Position numbers and translations under genes: made by a program. DNA of 64,000 bases from CAWATG01 sp963785035 (GTDB lineage Bacteria > Actinomycetota > Acidimicrobiia > IMCC26256 > CAWATG01): NCBI GenBank assembly GCA_963785035.1, contig CAWATG010000005.1:186001-250000 (forward strand), in the 5' to 3' direction. This document shows, piece after piece, positions 16,520 through 27,241 of the stretch. Numbering within the stretch: the stretch's first letter is position 1; every line of letters begins with the position of its first letter. The notes below the pieces were generated by a model that did no database searches, had not been told where the DNA came from, and saw only the letters and a list, made by a program, of their open reading frames with translations.

Positions 16520-19500
16520 TCGCTGATCTTCACAGCGCCTTCTTCGACGTTGGCGTGGACGCGGTGGAGACAGCCACGTTCGGCGCCTTCGGCGTCGTCC
16601 TCGCCGAGTACGACATCCCCGAACGCACCTATGACCTCAACGTCGCCGCGGCCACAATTGCGCGACGGGTCGCATCGGACTACTCGACACCTGACAAGCC
16701 GCGCTTCGTGATTGGATCGGTCGGACCTGGCACGAAGCTGCCATCGCTCGGACACATCAGGTTCACCGAACTACGGCGACTCCTACATCCCGCAGATGGA
16801 AGGACTGCTGGCCGGCGGCGTCGACGTGCTGCTCATCGAGACCGTCCAAGACCTCCTGCAGGCAAAGGCGGCGATCATCGCGGCTCGGCGCGCAATGGGC
16901 TCGACGGGCATCACCGTACCGATCATGGTGCAAGTCACCATGGAAACGACCGGCAGGATGCTCGTCGGCTCCGAAATCGGCGCGGCAGTCACCGCACTCG
17001 AAGCCATGGGACCCGATGTGATCGGCATCAACTGCGCGACGGGACCCGAGGAGATGACCGAGCACCTGCGATACCTGGCACAGCACGGTCGTACGAGGCT
17101 GTCGTGTCTACCCAATGCAGGACTGCCTTCGATCGTCGACGGACACACGCACTACGACCTCACCCCCGCTGCACTTGCGGATGCGCACGAGCGGTTCGTC
17201 ACAGACTTCGGCCTCAACATCGTCGGTGGTTGCTGTGGCACCACGCCTGAGCACCTTCGTCAGGTCGTCGAGCGCATCGGACGGCGCGCCCCGACACCGA
17301 GAACCCCCGAGTTCGAGCCGGGCTGCTCGTCGATCTACAGCCACGTACCGTTTCATCAGGAGCTGGCGTATCTCGCTGTCGGCGAGCGTACGAACGCCAA
17401 CGGTTCACGCAAGTTCCGCGATGCCATGCTCGAAGGTGACCTCGATCTCTGCGTGCAGATGGCCCGCGATCAGGTGAAGGAGGGCGCCCACGTTCTCGAC
17501 GTCTGCGTCGACTATGTCGGGCGCGACGGCGCCGCCGACATGGACGTTGTGGCGGGGCGCTTCTCGACGCAGGCAAGCCTGCCGCTGGTGTTCGACTCGA
17601 CCGAACCTGCGGTCTTGGAGGCAGGCCTGCAACATCACGGTGGAAAGGCGCTCCTCAACTCGGCCAACCTCGAGGAGGGCGACGGCGTCGGCAAACGCAT
17701 GGACAGGGTGTTCCGTCTCGCCCGTGAATACGGCGCGGCGGTGATCTGCCTCACGATTGACGAGGAAGGCCAGGCCCGCGACGCCGATTGGAAACTGCGC
17801 GTGGCGCATCGCATCTACGACATTGCCATCAACCGTTACGGGCTCGACCCGACTGACCTGATTTTCGACCCGCTTACCTTTCCGCTGAGCGCTGGAACCG
17901 AGGATCTGCGACGCGACGCCATCGAGACCATCGAGGCGATCCGCAGAATCAAAGCTGAACTGCCGGGCGCATCAACGATCCTCGGACTCTCGAACGTGAG
18001 CTTCGGCCTCAAGCCCGCAGCACGCCACGTGTTGAACAGCGTGTTCCTGCACGAGTGCCGTGAGGCCGGTCTCGATGCAGCGATCGTGCATGCGGCGCGC
18101 ATCATGGCGATGCACAAGATCGACGAACGTGCTCGCGAGGTTGCCCTCGACCTCATCTACGACCGGCGCACGGATGACTATGACCCGCTCACCGAGTTCA
18201 TGGCGCTCTTCGAGAACGTCGAAGCGGGCGCGGTTGAACGCGAGGACCGCTCCGACTGGCCCGTCGATGAGATCCTGAAGCACCGAATCATCGATGGTGA
18301 GCGCGACGGGATCGAAGCCGACCTCGACCGCGCGTTGGCCGACGGGCGTACAGCCCTTTCGATCGTCAACGACGTGCTCCTCGAAGGCATGAAGGTCGTC
18401 GGCGAACTCTTCGGCCGCGGCGAGATGCAATTGCCATTCGTCTTGCAGAGCGCCGAAACGATGAAGACCGCGGTCGCGTTTCTCGAACCCCACATGGAGA
18501 AGAGCGACGCAGGTGGCAAGGGCCGAGTAGTGCTCGGCACCGTCAAGGGCGACGTGCACGACATCGGCAAGAACCTCGTTGACATCATCCTGACCAATAA
18601 CGGCTACGAAGTGCACAACATCGGCATCAAGGCGCCCCTCACCGCGTTCGTCGAGAAGGCACAGGAGGTCGGTGCCGACGCGATCGGGATGAGTGGGTTG
18701 CTGGTGAAGAGCACGCTGATCATGCGTGAGAACCTCGAAGAGCTGAACGTTCGCGGGCTCCAGGATGTGCCGGTGCTCCTCGGTGGCGCGGCGCTCACGC
18801 GCAACTACGTGGAGGTCGACCTGCGCGGCGTGTACAAGGGCCGCGTCTTCTATGGCAAGGATGCCTTCGAGGGTCTGCGAACGATGGACGCTCTGATGGA
18901 CGGCAAGCGCAACGGCACACTCGATCCGGATTTCGGCCGAGCGCCAGGCGGGCGAAACCTGCCACCGCGCAAGAGCCAACTCGAGGTTGTAGCCGTTGAG
19001 GTACCCGAGCGCTCCGATGTCGCGTCCGATGTCGCCGTGCTCACGCCTCCGTTCCTCGGCGCTCGTGTCGCGAAGGGCATCTCCCTCGATGAGATCGCCG
19101 GTTACATCAATGAGACCGCGTTGTTCCGCAACCAATGGCAGTTCCGTCCCAACAAGTCCAATGGCGGCGCCGCCGAGACCGACGAGGAGTTCAAGAACCG
19201 CGTCCGTCCAACGTTGCGTGACATGTTGCAGCGCGCGAAAAGTGAAGGGTGGTTGGTGCCCGCGGTCGCATGGGGCTACTTCCCCGTCAACGCCGAGGGC
19301 GACGATCTCGTGGTCTGGACCGACGACACGCGCACCACCGAACGCTGCCGCTTCCACTACCCGCGCCAGCACAAGGACCGGTTCCTGTGCATCAGCGACT
19401 TCTTCAAGCCGGTTGCCTCAGGAGAAGCCGATTACGCGGCCTTTCACGTCTGCACCGTGGGCTCCGCTGCGACCGAGCGCGAACAGGAGCTCTTCGCTGC

Positions 19501-19837
19501 GAATCAGTATCAGGACTACCTCCTGACACACGGCCTCTCCGTCGAGATGACCGAGGCACTCGCCGAGCTGTGGCATCTGCGCATCCGTCAGGAGTGGGGA
19601 TTCGCCGACGAGGACGGCCCGTCACTCGCGGGACTGTTCCGCCAGCAGTACCGCGGCTCGCGCTACTCGTGGGGCTACCCGGCGTGTCCTGATCTCGAGG
19701 ACCAGGCACTCGTGGCAGAGCTGCTCGAGATCGACCGCATCGGGGTCGCGCTCACCGAGGAGTTTCACCTCGTGCCCGAACAGAGCACCTCGGCGATCAT
19801 TGTGCCCCATCCCGAGGCGAAGTACTTCGTGGTCTGA
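16363..19837 (+). CDS. metH: Cobalamin-dependent methionine synthase, split by one frameshift
   Basis: Transfers a methyl group from methyltetrahydrofolate through cobalamin to homocysteine. The full four-module enzyme (~1157 residues) is present. The homocysteine module begins MSKFLDALSERVLIFDGAFGT and has zinc-ligand motifs GINCATGPEE and GGCCGTTPEH. The pterin module follows (LAVGERTNANGSRKF). The B12 module has DVHDIGKN, with the axial His. The C-terminal AdoMet activation module ends SAIIVPHPEAKYFVV. An extra base near 16777 breaks the frame between LPSLGHIRFTELR and DSYIPQMEGLLAGGVD; removing it restores the normal sequence. All active residues are intact, so a sequencing indel is the likeliest cause. 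Confidence 0.93.
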
Positions 19838-19860
19838 GCACGGCTACCGGTCCATCACTG

Positions 19861-20640
19861 CTACGGCGCCAGCACCGCACGCGCGACGAGGTCGACGCCG
19901 AAGCCGGTCAGGATCGCCAGGTACAGCAGACCAGTAGCCGACATGACCGCCGAGTAGTACCGCTCGCGTAACGCCAACCAGGTCACGCCGGCAAGGCCGA
20001 GCGTGAAGACGGCGCAGGCCACCCAGACCCATCCCAAAAGGCCGTTGTATCCATCGCTGATCGAACCGCTCAACACCTGGGCCATGCCAGGCTTCCAGAG
20101 GAACACCACAACCTCGAACGGCCAGACGATGGCGATCGCACGGACGAGTTCCTTGAGCGGGTCGCGACTCAGACCGGGCTGGACGAGATACCAGTGACCC
20201 AAGAGCATCGCGTCGCTGATGACACCCAGGAACGCGGCGCCAACGACCAGTCTCAGCAACGCCACGAGGTACGAACCACCGGCATCGTCGGCAGCGCCGA
20301 ACAAACCAATCACGCCAAGGACGGGTGCAATGACATCGAGCAGCGGCGGAAACGCTGTGATCGCTGCACCCTCTGCATTGGTCGCACTGCGGCGGGGAAG
20401 GATGATCGACGCTCCGAGCGCGACGGCTGACGCGAGGAGCATGCCGATCACGCCGACGAGCAGTAGCCACGAGACGGACCCGGCGCCGGTGGCGATCGAG
20501 ATCGCGGCCAACGCACCGTAGGTGCAACGCAACAGCCAGCCGTAGCCAATGCCCAGGACACGGTGACGTGTCGTGACCCAGCAGAAGAAGAGACCGCCGC
20601 AGGCCCACTGCGCCAGGACTGTTTGGACTTCGAGTTTCAT
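19861..20640 (-). CDS. Eight-helix integral membrane protein, unknown function
   Basis: A 259-residue protein starting at ATG 20640 (MKLEVQTVLAQWACGG), with AAAGG five bases upstream. About eight hydrophobic segments are visible, separated by short loops. Small motifs stand out: CWVTTRHRVLGIGYGW, SDAMLLGHWYLVQPGLSRDPLKEL and FEVVVFLWKPGM. The His-Trp-Tyr in a membrane segment could bind a cofactor or metal, but this is speculation. It is convergent with metH (23 bases apart) and divergent from the methyltransferase gene. No known family recognised. Confidence 0.75.
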   Translation of the reverse strand: MKLEVQTVLAQWACGGLFFCWVTTRHRVLGIGYGWLLRCTYGALAAISIATGAGSVSWLLLVGVIGMLLASAVALGASIILPRRSATNAEGAAITAFPPLLDVIAPVLGVIGLFGAADDAGGSYLVALLRLVVGAAFLGVISDAMLLGHWYLVQPGLSRDPLKELVRAIAIVWPFEVVVFLWKPGMAQVLSGSISDGYNGLLGWVWVACAVFTLGLAGVTWLALRERYYSAVMSATGLLYLAILTGFGVDLVARAVLAP

Positions 20641-20908
20641 GAACGACCTTTCACCGCCACACGCTCGGAAAAATCGCTCATACACGTGCAGCCTACGACG
20701 GGGACCGGTATCTTACGATCCGTGACCGAGCGACCACTCAAGCGACTCGCAGCCACCATTCGAAACAGCATCCGGCAAGTGCTCCCAGCCGAGAGACAAT
20801 CATCCCCACAGCCGAGAATCAGAGACGAACGGAACACTTCCGAACCGGCCGTCCACCGCGAGCGACTCCACATACGGCGCCCCATATTTCGGCGAAGGCA
20901 GAGATCCC

Positions 20909-21739
20909 TTGGACCGCATGGGCTTGTCGGGGTACGAACACTATGACCGTGCAACGAGCAACGCCGACTGCGCAGCGTTTCTGATCTGGAAATGGTTCGA
21001 TGCGCGCACAACGCTCGACGTCGGATGTGCCATGGGATTTGTGGTCGAAGGGCTCCGTGAACTTGGTGTCGACGCCCAAGGTTTCGATGTCAGCCACCAC
21101 GCGATCGAGCACGCCGCTGCGGGAGCGAAGGGACATCTGCGGCAAGGCAGCTTGACCGAAACACTTCCATTCCACCCCGAATCGTTTGATGTTGTGTCGG
21201 CGCTCGAGACCCTCGAACACCTTCCCCCGGCGGCGATCCCCGGTGTGCTCCACGAGTTGCGACGGATCTCGAGCGGATTCGTGTTCGCCACGATTCCATC
21301 GTTCGGACCGAACGAATTCGGCCGCGACGGATGGCTCGAAGGAAAAGTTCGACCTGAGCGACTCGAGCACTACCAATCGTTGGGCAAGTCCTTCGATGGC
21401 CCTCTTCCCAGTGCGGACCTTGCCGTCGACACGACGGGCGCTCCCATCGAAGGGCACTTGACGATCGCCTCCTACCGGTGGTGGCAACGCCAATTCGAAG
21501 CTGCAGGGTTTGAACGATGCGGCACGTACGAGCGGGGCATCCACCTCGACCTGGCGCATTTCGGCTTGACGGAGTTTTGGAGCCTGTACGTCTTCAAGGT
21601 TCCTGGGGCGATCGAAACGGGCGCTCCCGCACGAAGCATCGAAGAGGTCGCGAGCCTCCTGGCGCGTTGGCATCTCGACGAACGTGTCGGCAACCACGAC
21701 GATATTCGTGAGGCCCTCCAGAGGATGAGACAGCCCTGA
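20909..21739 (+). CDS. SAM-dependent methyltransferase, class I
   Basis: The protein keeps the class I nucleotide-binding loop (TLDVGCAMGFVVEGL), an acidic residue ending strand 2 (AQGFDVSHHAIEHA), and motif FDVVSALETLEHLPPAA typical of the UbiE/COQ5-like superfamily. About 276 residues. The start is uncertain. TTG 20909 and ATG 20918 are in frame, but coding-like sequence (TYGAPYFGEGRDPLDRM) continues upstream. An adjacent frame opens at GTG 20722, eight bases after a TATCTT -10-like hexamer, suggesting a leaderless start and an indel near 20800-20860. Substrate unknown; position next to the glycan locus hints at a sugar or lipid. Confidence 0.8.
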   Translation: MDRMGLSGYEHYDRATSNADCAAFLIWKWFDARTTLDVGCAMGFVVEGLRELGVDAQGFDVSHHAIEHAAAGAKGHLRQGSLTETLPFHPESFDVVSALETLEHLPPAAIPGVLHELRRISSGFVFATIPSFGPNEFGRDGWLEGKVRPERLEHYQSLGKSFDGPLPSADLAVDTTGAPIEGHLTIASYRWWQRQFEAAGFERCGTYERGIHLDLAHFGLTEFWSLYVFKVPGAIETGAPARSIEEVASLLARWHLDERVGNHDDIREALQRMRQP

Positions 21740-21762
21740 GGTGGTTTCCTCATCCGGTCGCG

Positions 21763-22794
21763 TTATCGAGTCGCAGCCACACCGACCTGTTCGGAATGTT
21801 CGTGCTGTGCGGCGCCGACTCCGGTGACCGCACGCTTGGCGTGGTAGCTGGAACGCACGAGCGGGCCCGACTCCACATGGGCGAATCCGAGGCTCTCGGC
21901 ATAGGCGCCCAACGCGGCAAAGTCATCGGGATGCCACCATTTCGCGACGGGGAGATGCTGCGAAGACGGTTGCAGATACTGACCCATGGTGAGTATGTCC
22001 ACCCCCACATTGCGGAGGTCGGCAATCGCGCCGTGGAGTTCCTCGACGGTTTCGCCGAGACCCAGGATGATTCCTGATTTCGTCGTGAGTCCAGCGGCCT
22101 TCGCTCGGCTGAGCAGACTGAGCGATCGGTTGTATCCGGCGGACGGTCGCGCTGCGCGCTGCAGTCGCGCGACGGTTTCGAGATTGTGATTGAGCACGTC
22201 AGGACGTGCATCGAAGATTGTGCCGAGAGAGGCTGCGTCACCCTTGCAGTCCGAGATCAGGACTTCGACCGTTGTTCGGGGGTTTCGCGCACGAACGGCA
22301 CGGATCGTCTCGGCGAACGTGGCGGCGCCGCCGTCGGCAAGGTCATCACGGGTCACGCTCGTGATCACCGCATGCTCGAGTCCGAGGGTCGCAACAGCAT
22401 CGGCGACCCGTTGGGGCTCCGCCAGATCGACTGGCTCGGGGTGTCGTGTGTCGACCAGGCAGAAGCCACAGGCACGCGTGCATCGCTCACCGAGGATCAT
22501 GAAGGTCGCGGTGTGGTCACTCCAGCATTCCGAGATGTTGGGACAGCCCGCGTCCTCACAGACCGTGTGGAGATCGAGCGAGCGCATGAGCCGCTGTGTC
22601 TCACGAAACTCCGTGCCAAAGTTCGCCTTGACGCGCATCCACGCCGGCCGACGAGCGTTGGGATCGACGCGGTCACCCGCACCTACTCCAGCTTCGGCGA
22701 GGCGGCCAAGCAAACGCACTGGCTGCTCGTTCGGCACGGTCGCTGCACTGCCATCATCGTTACCGGCAGCGCGCGTGAATGCCGAGAGATCCAT
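21763..22794 (-). CDS. lipA: Lipoyl synthase (radical SAM)
   Basis: Inserts two sulfur atoms into protein-bound octanoyl groups to make lipoate for 2-oxoacid dehydrogenases. Both iron-sulfur sites are complete: the auxiliary cluster CEDAGCPNISEC and the radical-SAM cluster CTRACGFC. The C-terminal RSSYHA serine ligand motif is also present. The ATG at 22794 (MDLSAFTRAAGND) gives ~343 residues. No stop codon separates this frame from the displaced C-terminal part of lipB, so a LipB-LipA fusion or a lost stop is possible. It is last in the order E3, E2, lipB, lipA, which links lipoate synthesis to the complex that uses it. Confidence 0.93.
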   Translation of the reverse strand: MDLSAFTRAAGNDDGSAATVPNEQPVRLLGRLAEAGVGAGDRVDPNARRPAWMRVKANFGTEFRETQRLMRSLDLHTVCEDAGCPNISECWSDHTATFMILGERCTRACGFCLVDTRHPEPVDLAEPQRVADAVATLGLEHAVITSVTRDDLADGGAATFAETIRAVRARNPRTTVEVLISDCKGDAASLGTIFDARPDVLNHNLETVARLQRAARPSAGYNRSLSLLSRAKAAGLTTKSGIILGLGETVEELHGAIADLRNVGVDILTMGQYLQPSSQHLPVAKWWHPDDFAALGAYAESLGFAHVESGPLVRSSYHAKRAVTGVGAAQHEHSEQVGVAATR

Positions 22795-23447
22795 CCGACG
22801 TTCACGCCACGCGATGTCCTGACGTTCGACCTCCGTTGCGCCGAACTCCTGCGCGAAACGCGCAACAACGCTGTCGACGACCGCGCGCATTGCCGGCGGT
22901 TCACCAGCGAGCTGCGCCATGGAGGTCACGCCTCGATCGGGATCCCACAGGGCACGATATGGTCGAACATCGCGAGATCCGGATCGACGTTGAGCGCGAA
23001 GCCGTGTCGCGTTCGCCCACACGCAACGCGCACGCCGATCGCCGCGATCTTCTTGTCGCCGACCCAGACGCCGGTGAGCTTGGGAACTGCGTGCGCCTGA
23101 ATATCGAAGTCGGCCAACACGGCAACGAGACACCGTTCGATCGACCGCACATAGGCCACGACATCGACGACGCTGTCACGCCAATGCGGCAAGGTGAGGA
23201 TGGGATATCCGACAAGCTGACCCGGGCCGTGAAAGGTGACGTCGCCGCCTCGGTCGGCATGGACGAGTTCAGCACCCACTTTCTCGGGCGACGTGAGCAC
23301 ATTGGCGAGATCGGCGCGCCGACCAAGCGTGTAGACCGACGGATGCTCGAGGAGCAGCAGGTAGTCGTCCTGGCCATGGGTGTGCAGTGCACGTTGCAGG
23401 TCGTCGGCCTCGGAGTACGGGACCTGGCCGAGCCACCGGACGCGCAT
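22795..23447 (-). CDS. lipB: Octanoyl-[acyl-carrier-protein]:protein octanoyltransferase, frameshifted near the C-terminus
   Basis: Moves octanoate from acyl carrier protein to lipoyl domains, the step before LipA. ATG 23447 (MRVRWLGQVPYSEAD) lies 20 bases after the E2 stop. Family motifs: LLLLEHPSVYTLGRR, RGGDVTFHGPGQLVGYP, the Lys in DKKIAAIGVR, and the catalytic Cys in HIVPCGIP. The frame stops at 22926 right after GIPIEA. The usual continuation (GVTSMAQLAGEPPAMRAVVD...) follows in another frame, so one base is missing near 22930. The true C-terminus is unclear, because that second frame runs without a stop into lipA. Confidence 0.85.
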
Positions 23448-23467
23448 CGACCGGCCGGGCGCCGAAT

Positions 23468-24848
23468 TCACCCGAACTCGGCTTCCCAGTCCCGTGACTC
23501 GATGATGGTCTTGATGGCGCGTAGAAAGGCCGACGCGTATGCGCCGTCGAACGCGCGGTGGTCCCAGGCAAGGGCCAGGATTCCGGTGTGGTGTATTGCG
23601 ATGGTGTCTTCGCCATCGGGGCCTTCGACCACGACGGGACGCTTCGCGATTCCGTCCGTCGAGAGGATCGCGACTTGGGGTTGATTGATGATCGGCAATG
23701 TCATGTAGGAGCCGAACGGTCCCGGGTTGGTGATCGTGAAGGTGCCTCCGAAGACTTCGTCGGGAAGCAGCTTCTTGGTGCGTGCGCGGGTGGCAAGGTC
23801 GAAGACATCGCGTGAGAGGTGCCGGAGGCGCTTCCCGTCTGCGTCGCGCAGCACCGGAGCAATCAAACCCTGAAAGTCGAGATCGACGGCGATGCCGATG
23901 TCGACGCCGTGATGAACGACCAGGCTCTGCTCTTCGATACTGGCGTTGACGCGTGGAAACTCGGCGATCGCATCGCAGGTCGCGCGCAGGATGAACGGCA
24001 GATACGTGAGGGAGAAGCCTTCCTCGTTCTTCCATTCGTCGCGGTGCGCTGCGCGCACGCGCTCGACACGTTCGAAGTCCACCTCAACGGAGGTATAGAC
24101 GTGCGCGCTTGTTGCCTTTGACCGCACCATGTGCTCGGCAGTGAGACGCCGGATGCTGTTGAAAGGAATGACTTCATTTCCCCGCGACCCGACAGCTTCT
24201 GTTCGCGGGGTGCCGGCAGTGGGAGCCGGCGGCGTGGCCACTTGCGCGACGCTCGGCGGGTCGCGGGTCGGCGTGGTCGGCGTTGCGACCCGTGCCGGCC
24301 GTGGGCTGCGTGGCACCGGTGGAACGTTGTCGAGCGACGGCATCGAGGACGTCATTGCGCGTGACGCGCCCACCATCACCGGTGCCGGTAATGGTGTCGG
24401 GATCGATCCCATGTTCTGCGATCAAGCGTCGTACCACCGGAGAGGTGACGGTGGTCCCGGCGCCGTTGCCGGTCGGGCCAGGCGTAGGCGCGACCGAGGG
24501 CGGTGCTGCCGGAGCTGCCGAGACCGGTGCCGGCGCGGGCGCCGGTCGAGGTTCGGTGGCGGGCGCAGGTGCACTCGGCGCTGGTGCACTGGGAGCGGGC
24601 GTTGTGGACGCAGAGCCTGGCGCGCCGAGCACCGCGAGGCGAGCACCGACGCTGGCCGTCTCTCCTTCCGCGACGAGGATCTCGGTCAGTGTGCCTGCTG
24701 CAGGTGACGGAACCTCGGAGTCAACCTTGTCGGTCGAGACCTCGAAGAGCGGCTCGTCGAGCGCGACGGCCTCGCCGATCTGCTTGATCCACCGAGTGAT
24801 CGTGCCCTCGGTGACCGTCTCGCCGAGTTGGGGCATGGTGATGTCCAC
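23468..24848 (-). CDS. 2-oxoacid dehydrogenase E2 (dihydrolipoamide acyltransferase), frameshifted in a linker
   Basis: This is the core acyltransferase of a 2-oxoacid dehydrogenase complex. ATG 24848 follows GGAGG. The lipoyl domain (MDITMPQLGETVTEG) has its modified Lys in STDKVDSEVPSP. A long Ala/Pro linker leads to the E3-binding domain (SPVVRRLIAEHGIDPDTI, then GDGGRVTRNDVLDAV). The frame then changes at about 24310-24340 inside a second Ala/Pro linker. The catalytic domain starts IPFNSIRRLTAEHMVRSK and has the active-site motif DHRAFDG. The first strands of the lipoyl domain suggest a succinyltransferase or branched-chain type, but specificity cannot be read reliably. One indel in low-complexity DNA is the likely cause of the break. 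Confidence 0.9.
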
Positions 24849-24866
24849 GGGCGTCCTCCGGTGTTC

Positions 24867-26264
24867 TTAGGCGTGCAGGCTGCGGCCGGTCAGCGCAAGG
24901 GCCGACTCGCCGAAGAGTTCGCTGAGCGAGGGGTGCGGGTGGATGAGGAGCCCGAGATCGTCGGCTGTCGCTTCCCAGTTGACGGCCAGATATCCCTCGA
25001 CCAGTAGCTCCGTGGCCCACGGGCCGACGATGTGGACACCGAGGATGACACCATCGGCATCGGCAACGATCTTGACGAGACCGTCGGTCTCGCCGATGAT
25101 CATCGCTCGGCCATTGCCCATGAAGCGGTGCACCGACGTGACGACGTCGTACCCGCGTTCACGAGCCTGGGCTTCGGTGAGGCCGCTGAAGCCCACCTCG
25201 GGGTGACAATAAATGCCCCACGGCACCTTGTCGTACGCGATCGGCATCGGATCCTCGTCGAGGATGTCCTTGATGGCGACGATTGCCTCAGCGAACGCCA
25301 CGTGCGCGAGTTGTGGGGTTGCGACCAGATCACCGACCGCGTAGACACCCGCGACGGTCGTTCGCATTGCGCTATCCACGCGCACGAACCCGCGCTCGTC
25401 GAGTTCGATGCCGCAGTCCTCGAGGCCGATGCCTCGAGATCGAGGGGATCGACCCACGCTCACGATGACCTTGTCGACCATCAAGGTCTGCGCGGCACCG
25501 GCACTATCGGAGTAGCCCACCACCAACTCTGTGTCGCCTTCGACCGAGCTGAGCGCGACGCCGGTGTGCGCCACGATGCCGCGCTTCTTGAATGCACGCA
25601 CAACCGCATCGGCAGCTTCGCGATCGACACCGTTGAGGAGTTGCGGAAGCGCTTCGAGAATCGTGACCTCACTCCCGACGTCTCGCAAGAACGAGGCGAA
25701 TTCGCAGCCGATCGCGCCACCGCCGACGATCGCAACGCGGGCCGGTACCTCTGCGAGTTTCAGGACATCGTCGGAAGAAAGGACACGGATCCCGTCGAAA
25801 TCGAGACCGGGAAGTGGCCGCGGCGACGAACCGGTCGCCAGAATCAACGCGGTGCCCTCGAGCTCGGTGCCATCGGAGACGCGCACTCGACGCGCACCAC
25901 CATCGACGACCGAACCCGTACCGGGCACCACCGTGACCTTGCGACCAGCGAGCAGTGACTCGAGACCCTTGGTCAGGCGATCGATCACCGTTTGTTTGCG
26001 ACGCTGGCTGACACCGAGATCGAGGGAGGGTGTGCCCGCGTCGACGCCGAACTCCTTGGCACTCGCGACGGTTCGCAGCACCTCAGCGGTCTGGAGCAGC
26101 TCCTTGGCCGGAATGCAGCCACGATGCAGGCAGGTGCCACCGACCTTGGACTCCTCGACAAGTGCGACATTGAGACCTGCCGCGGCGCCGTACAAGGCCG
26201 CCGCATATCCGCCAGGTCCTCCCCCGAGGACGACAACGTCGTAGTGCTCAGCCAGCGGACTCAC
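24867..26264 (-). CDS. lpdA: Dihydrolipoamide dehydrogenase (E3)
   Basis: This 465-residue flavoprotein reoxidises lipoyl groups of the E2 encoded 18 bases downstream and passes electrons to NAD+. Visible parts are the FAD loop VVVLGGGPGGYAAAL, the redox-active disulfide GGTCLHRGCIPAKE, the NAD loop VAIVGGGAIGCEFASFL, VYAVGDLVATPQLAH, and the C-terminal dimer interface with the active-site His in LLIHPHPSLSE. The length is normal and the frame intact. It is part of the E3-E2-lipB-lipA block. Confidence 0.96.
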   Translation of the reverse strand: MSPLAEHYDVVVLGGGPGGYAAALYGAAAGLNVALVEESKVGGTCLHRGCIPAKELLQTAEVLRTVASAKEFGVDAGTPSLDLGVSQRRKQTVIDRLTKGLESLLAGRKVTVVPGTGSVVDGGARRVRVSDGTELEGTALILATGSSPRPLPGLDFDGIRVLSSDDVLKLAEVPARVAIVGGGAIGCEFASFLRDVGSEVTILEALPQLLNGVDREAADAVVRAFKKRGIVAHTGVALSSVEGDTELVVGYSDSAGAAQTLMVDKVIVSVGRSPRSRGIGLEDCGIELDERGFVRVDSAMRTTVAGVYAVGDLVATPQLAHVAFAEAIVAIKDILDEDPMPIAYDKVPWGIYCHPEVGFSGLTEAQARERGYDVVTSVHRFMGNGRAMIIGETDGLVKIVADADGVILGVHIVGPWATELLVEGYLAVNWEATADDLGLLIHPHPSLSELFGESALALTGRSLHA

Positions 26265-26337
26265 CCCTTCGTTGTGGCTCGGTGTGCGCGGTTTCCATTC
26301 TTGCCCGACGCGACCACTCGATCGGCAACGGGCTCGC

Positions 26338-26427
26338 TCAAGAGGCCATCCAGATCTGAATCGCGCCCGCCGCGAGGATCGCGAGGCCCACGATCGCGGA
26401 GAGGATGAGCAACGTCCGCGTCTTCAC
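26338..26427 (-). CDS. 29-residue single-span membrane peptide
   Basis: A GTG start (26427) overlaps the stop of the upstream methyltransferase by four bases (GTGA), the arrangement used for translational coupling. The peptide is VKTRTLLILSAIVGLAILAA followed by GAIQIWMAS: two basic residues, one transmembrane helix and a short tail. It is too short for ordinary gene calling. The coupling and clean hydrophobic design make it credible. Role unknown; it lies 73 bases upstream of lpdA on the same strand. Confidence 0.5.
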   Translation of the reverse strand: MKTRTLLILSAIVGLAILAAGAIQIWMAS

Positions 26428-27085
26428 CGGTTCGGCTGGCGCAACAGAAACCCATTCGGGTTGAAAGTCATCAAGAGCCGCTCACACGTTGCGTCAACCA
26501 CGAACTCGGGATGGTTCGGCAGGAATTCGAGGACTGCTTCCATCGGGCCGGGACCGAACTCGGGATACACCGGATGTCCGTTGATGTTCGTGTCCTCAAC
26601 GATGAGGTAGCAACCGGGCGTGACGAGCGGAGCGAATGCCTCAAGCTCGCCGGCAACGTGTGTCTGTGAGTGATCCGAGTCCAGGATGACCATGACACGC
26701 TCGCCCTTACCGATTCCCGCTGCAACAGACTTGACGATCTCCGGATCTGTCGACGAACCCGTGACGAACTCGATCCTGCCATGGGTTGGAAGGCCGGGCT
26801 GCGGTTCGAGATCGATCGATACGACACGGCCGTGGTCGAGCGCATCCATGACCGTTGCCAGATACAGGGCGCTGCCCCCGTTGAGGGTGCCCGTCTCGAT
26901 CACCAGGTCTGGAGCCGTGGACACCAGGAGTTCCTGATAGACCAACAGATCACTCGGATATTGGCGATCCGGTGCCCAAGCCAGCTCGTCCACTTCCACT
27001 GCGACTGGAAACCGCTTTGGTACCAGAGGCGATGGAAATCTTCGCTCACTTGGTCAGAGCGCGCTGTGAGCCCCACATCTTCCAT
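26424..27085 (-). CDS. CmcI/rhamnosyl O-methyltransferase-type SAM methyltransferase, frameshifted near the N-terminus
   Basis: About 220 residues. This family methylates sugars or beta-lactam intermediates. Motifs include DLVIETGTLNGGSALYLATVMDAL (SAM loop), VVSIDLEPQ, VMVILDSDHSQTHV, YLIVEDTNINGHP and the C-terminal NPNGFLLR. The N-terminal piece (MEDVGLTARSDQVSEDFHRL, then WYQSG...TSWLGHR) starts at ATG 27085 in one frame. It continues as QYPSDLLVYQELL in another, so an indel lies near 26970. The stop overlaps the GTG of the 29-residue membrane peptide. It is divergent from the first epimerase of the glycan locus, which suggests a sugar substrate. Confidence 0.82.
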
Positions 27086-27241
27086 CACAAGTGCAGATGC
27101 TACGCGACAGGCGGCGACCGAGGGTCGTGCGCCCCGTCCGACCGTCACTGGCTGAACAATTATTCTCCTCGCCACGCTAGAGTCAGCCACTCTCGGGTGC
27201 GGCAACGTCCCCGCCCGGACTCGACCAGGAGGACCGTCGAC
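27086..27241. promoter_or_regulatory. Divergent intergenic region between methyltransferase and epimerase
   Basis: These 156 bases separate the starts of two divergent genes and must contain both promoters. An AT-rich patch (GAACAATTATTCTCC, around 27155-27170) is the only local departure from high GC. AGGAGGA at 27227-27233 is the ribosome binding site for the TTG at 27242. Confidence 0.4.

Noticed and set aside
17972..19372. Minus-strand ORF of 466 codons opposite metH
   Set aside because: The same kind of shadow frame; the plus strand encodes intact methionine synthase motifs throughout.
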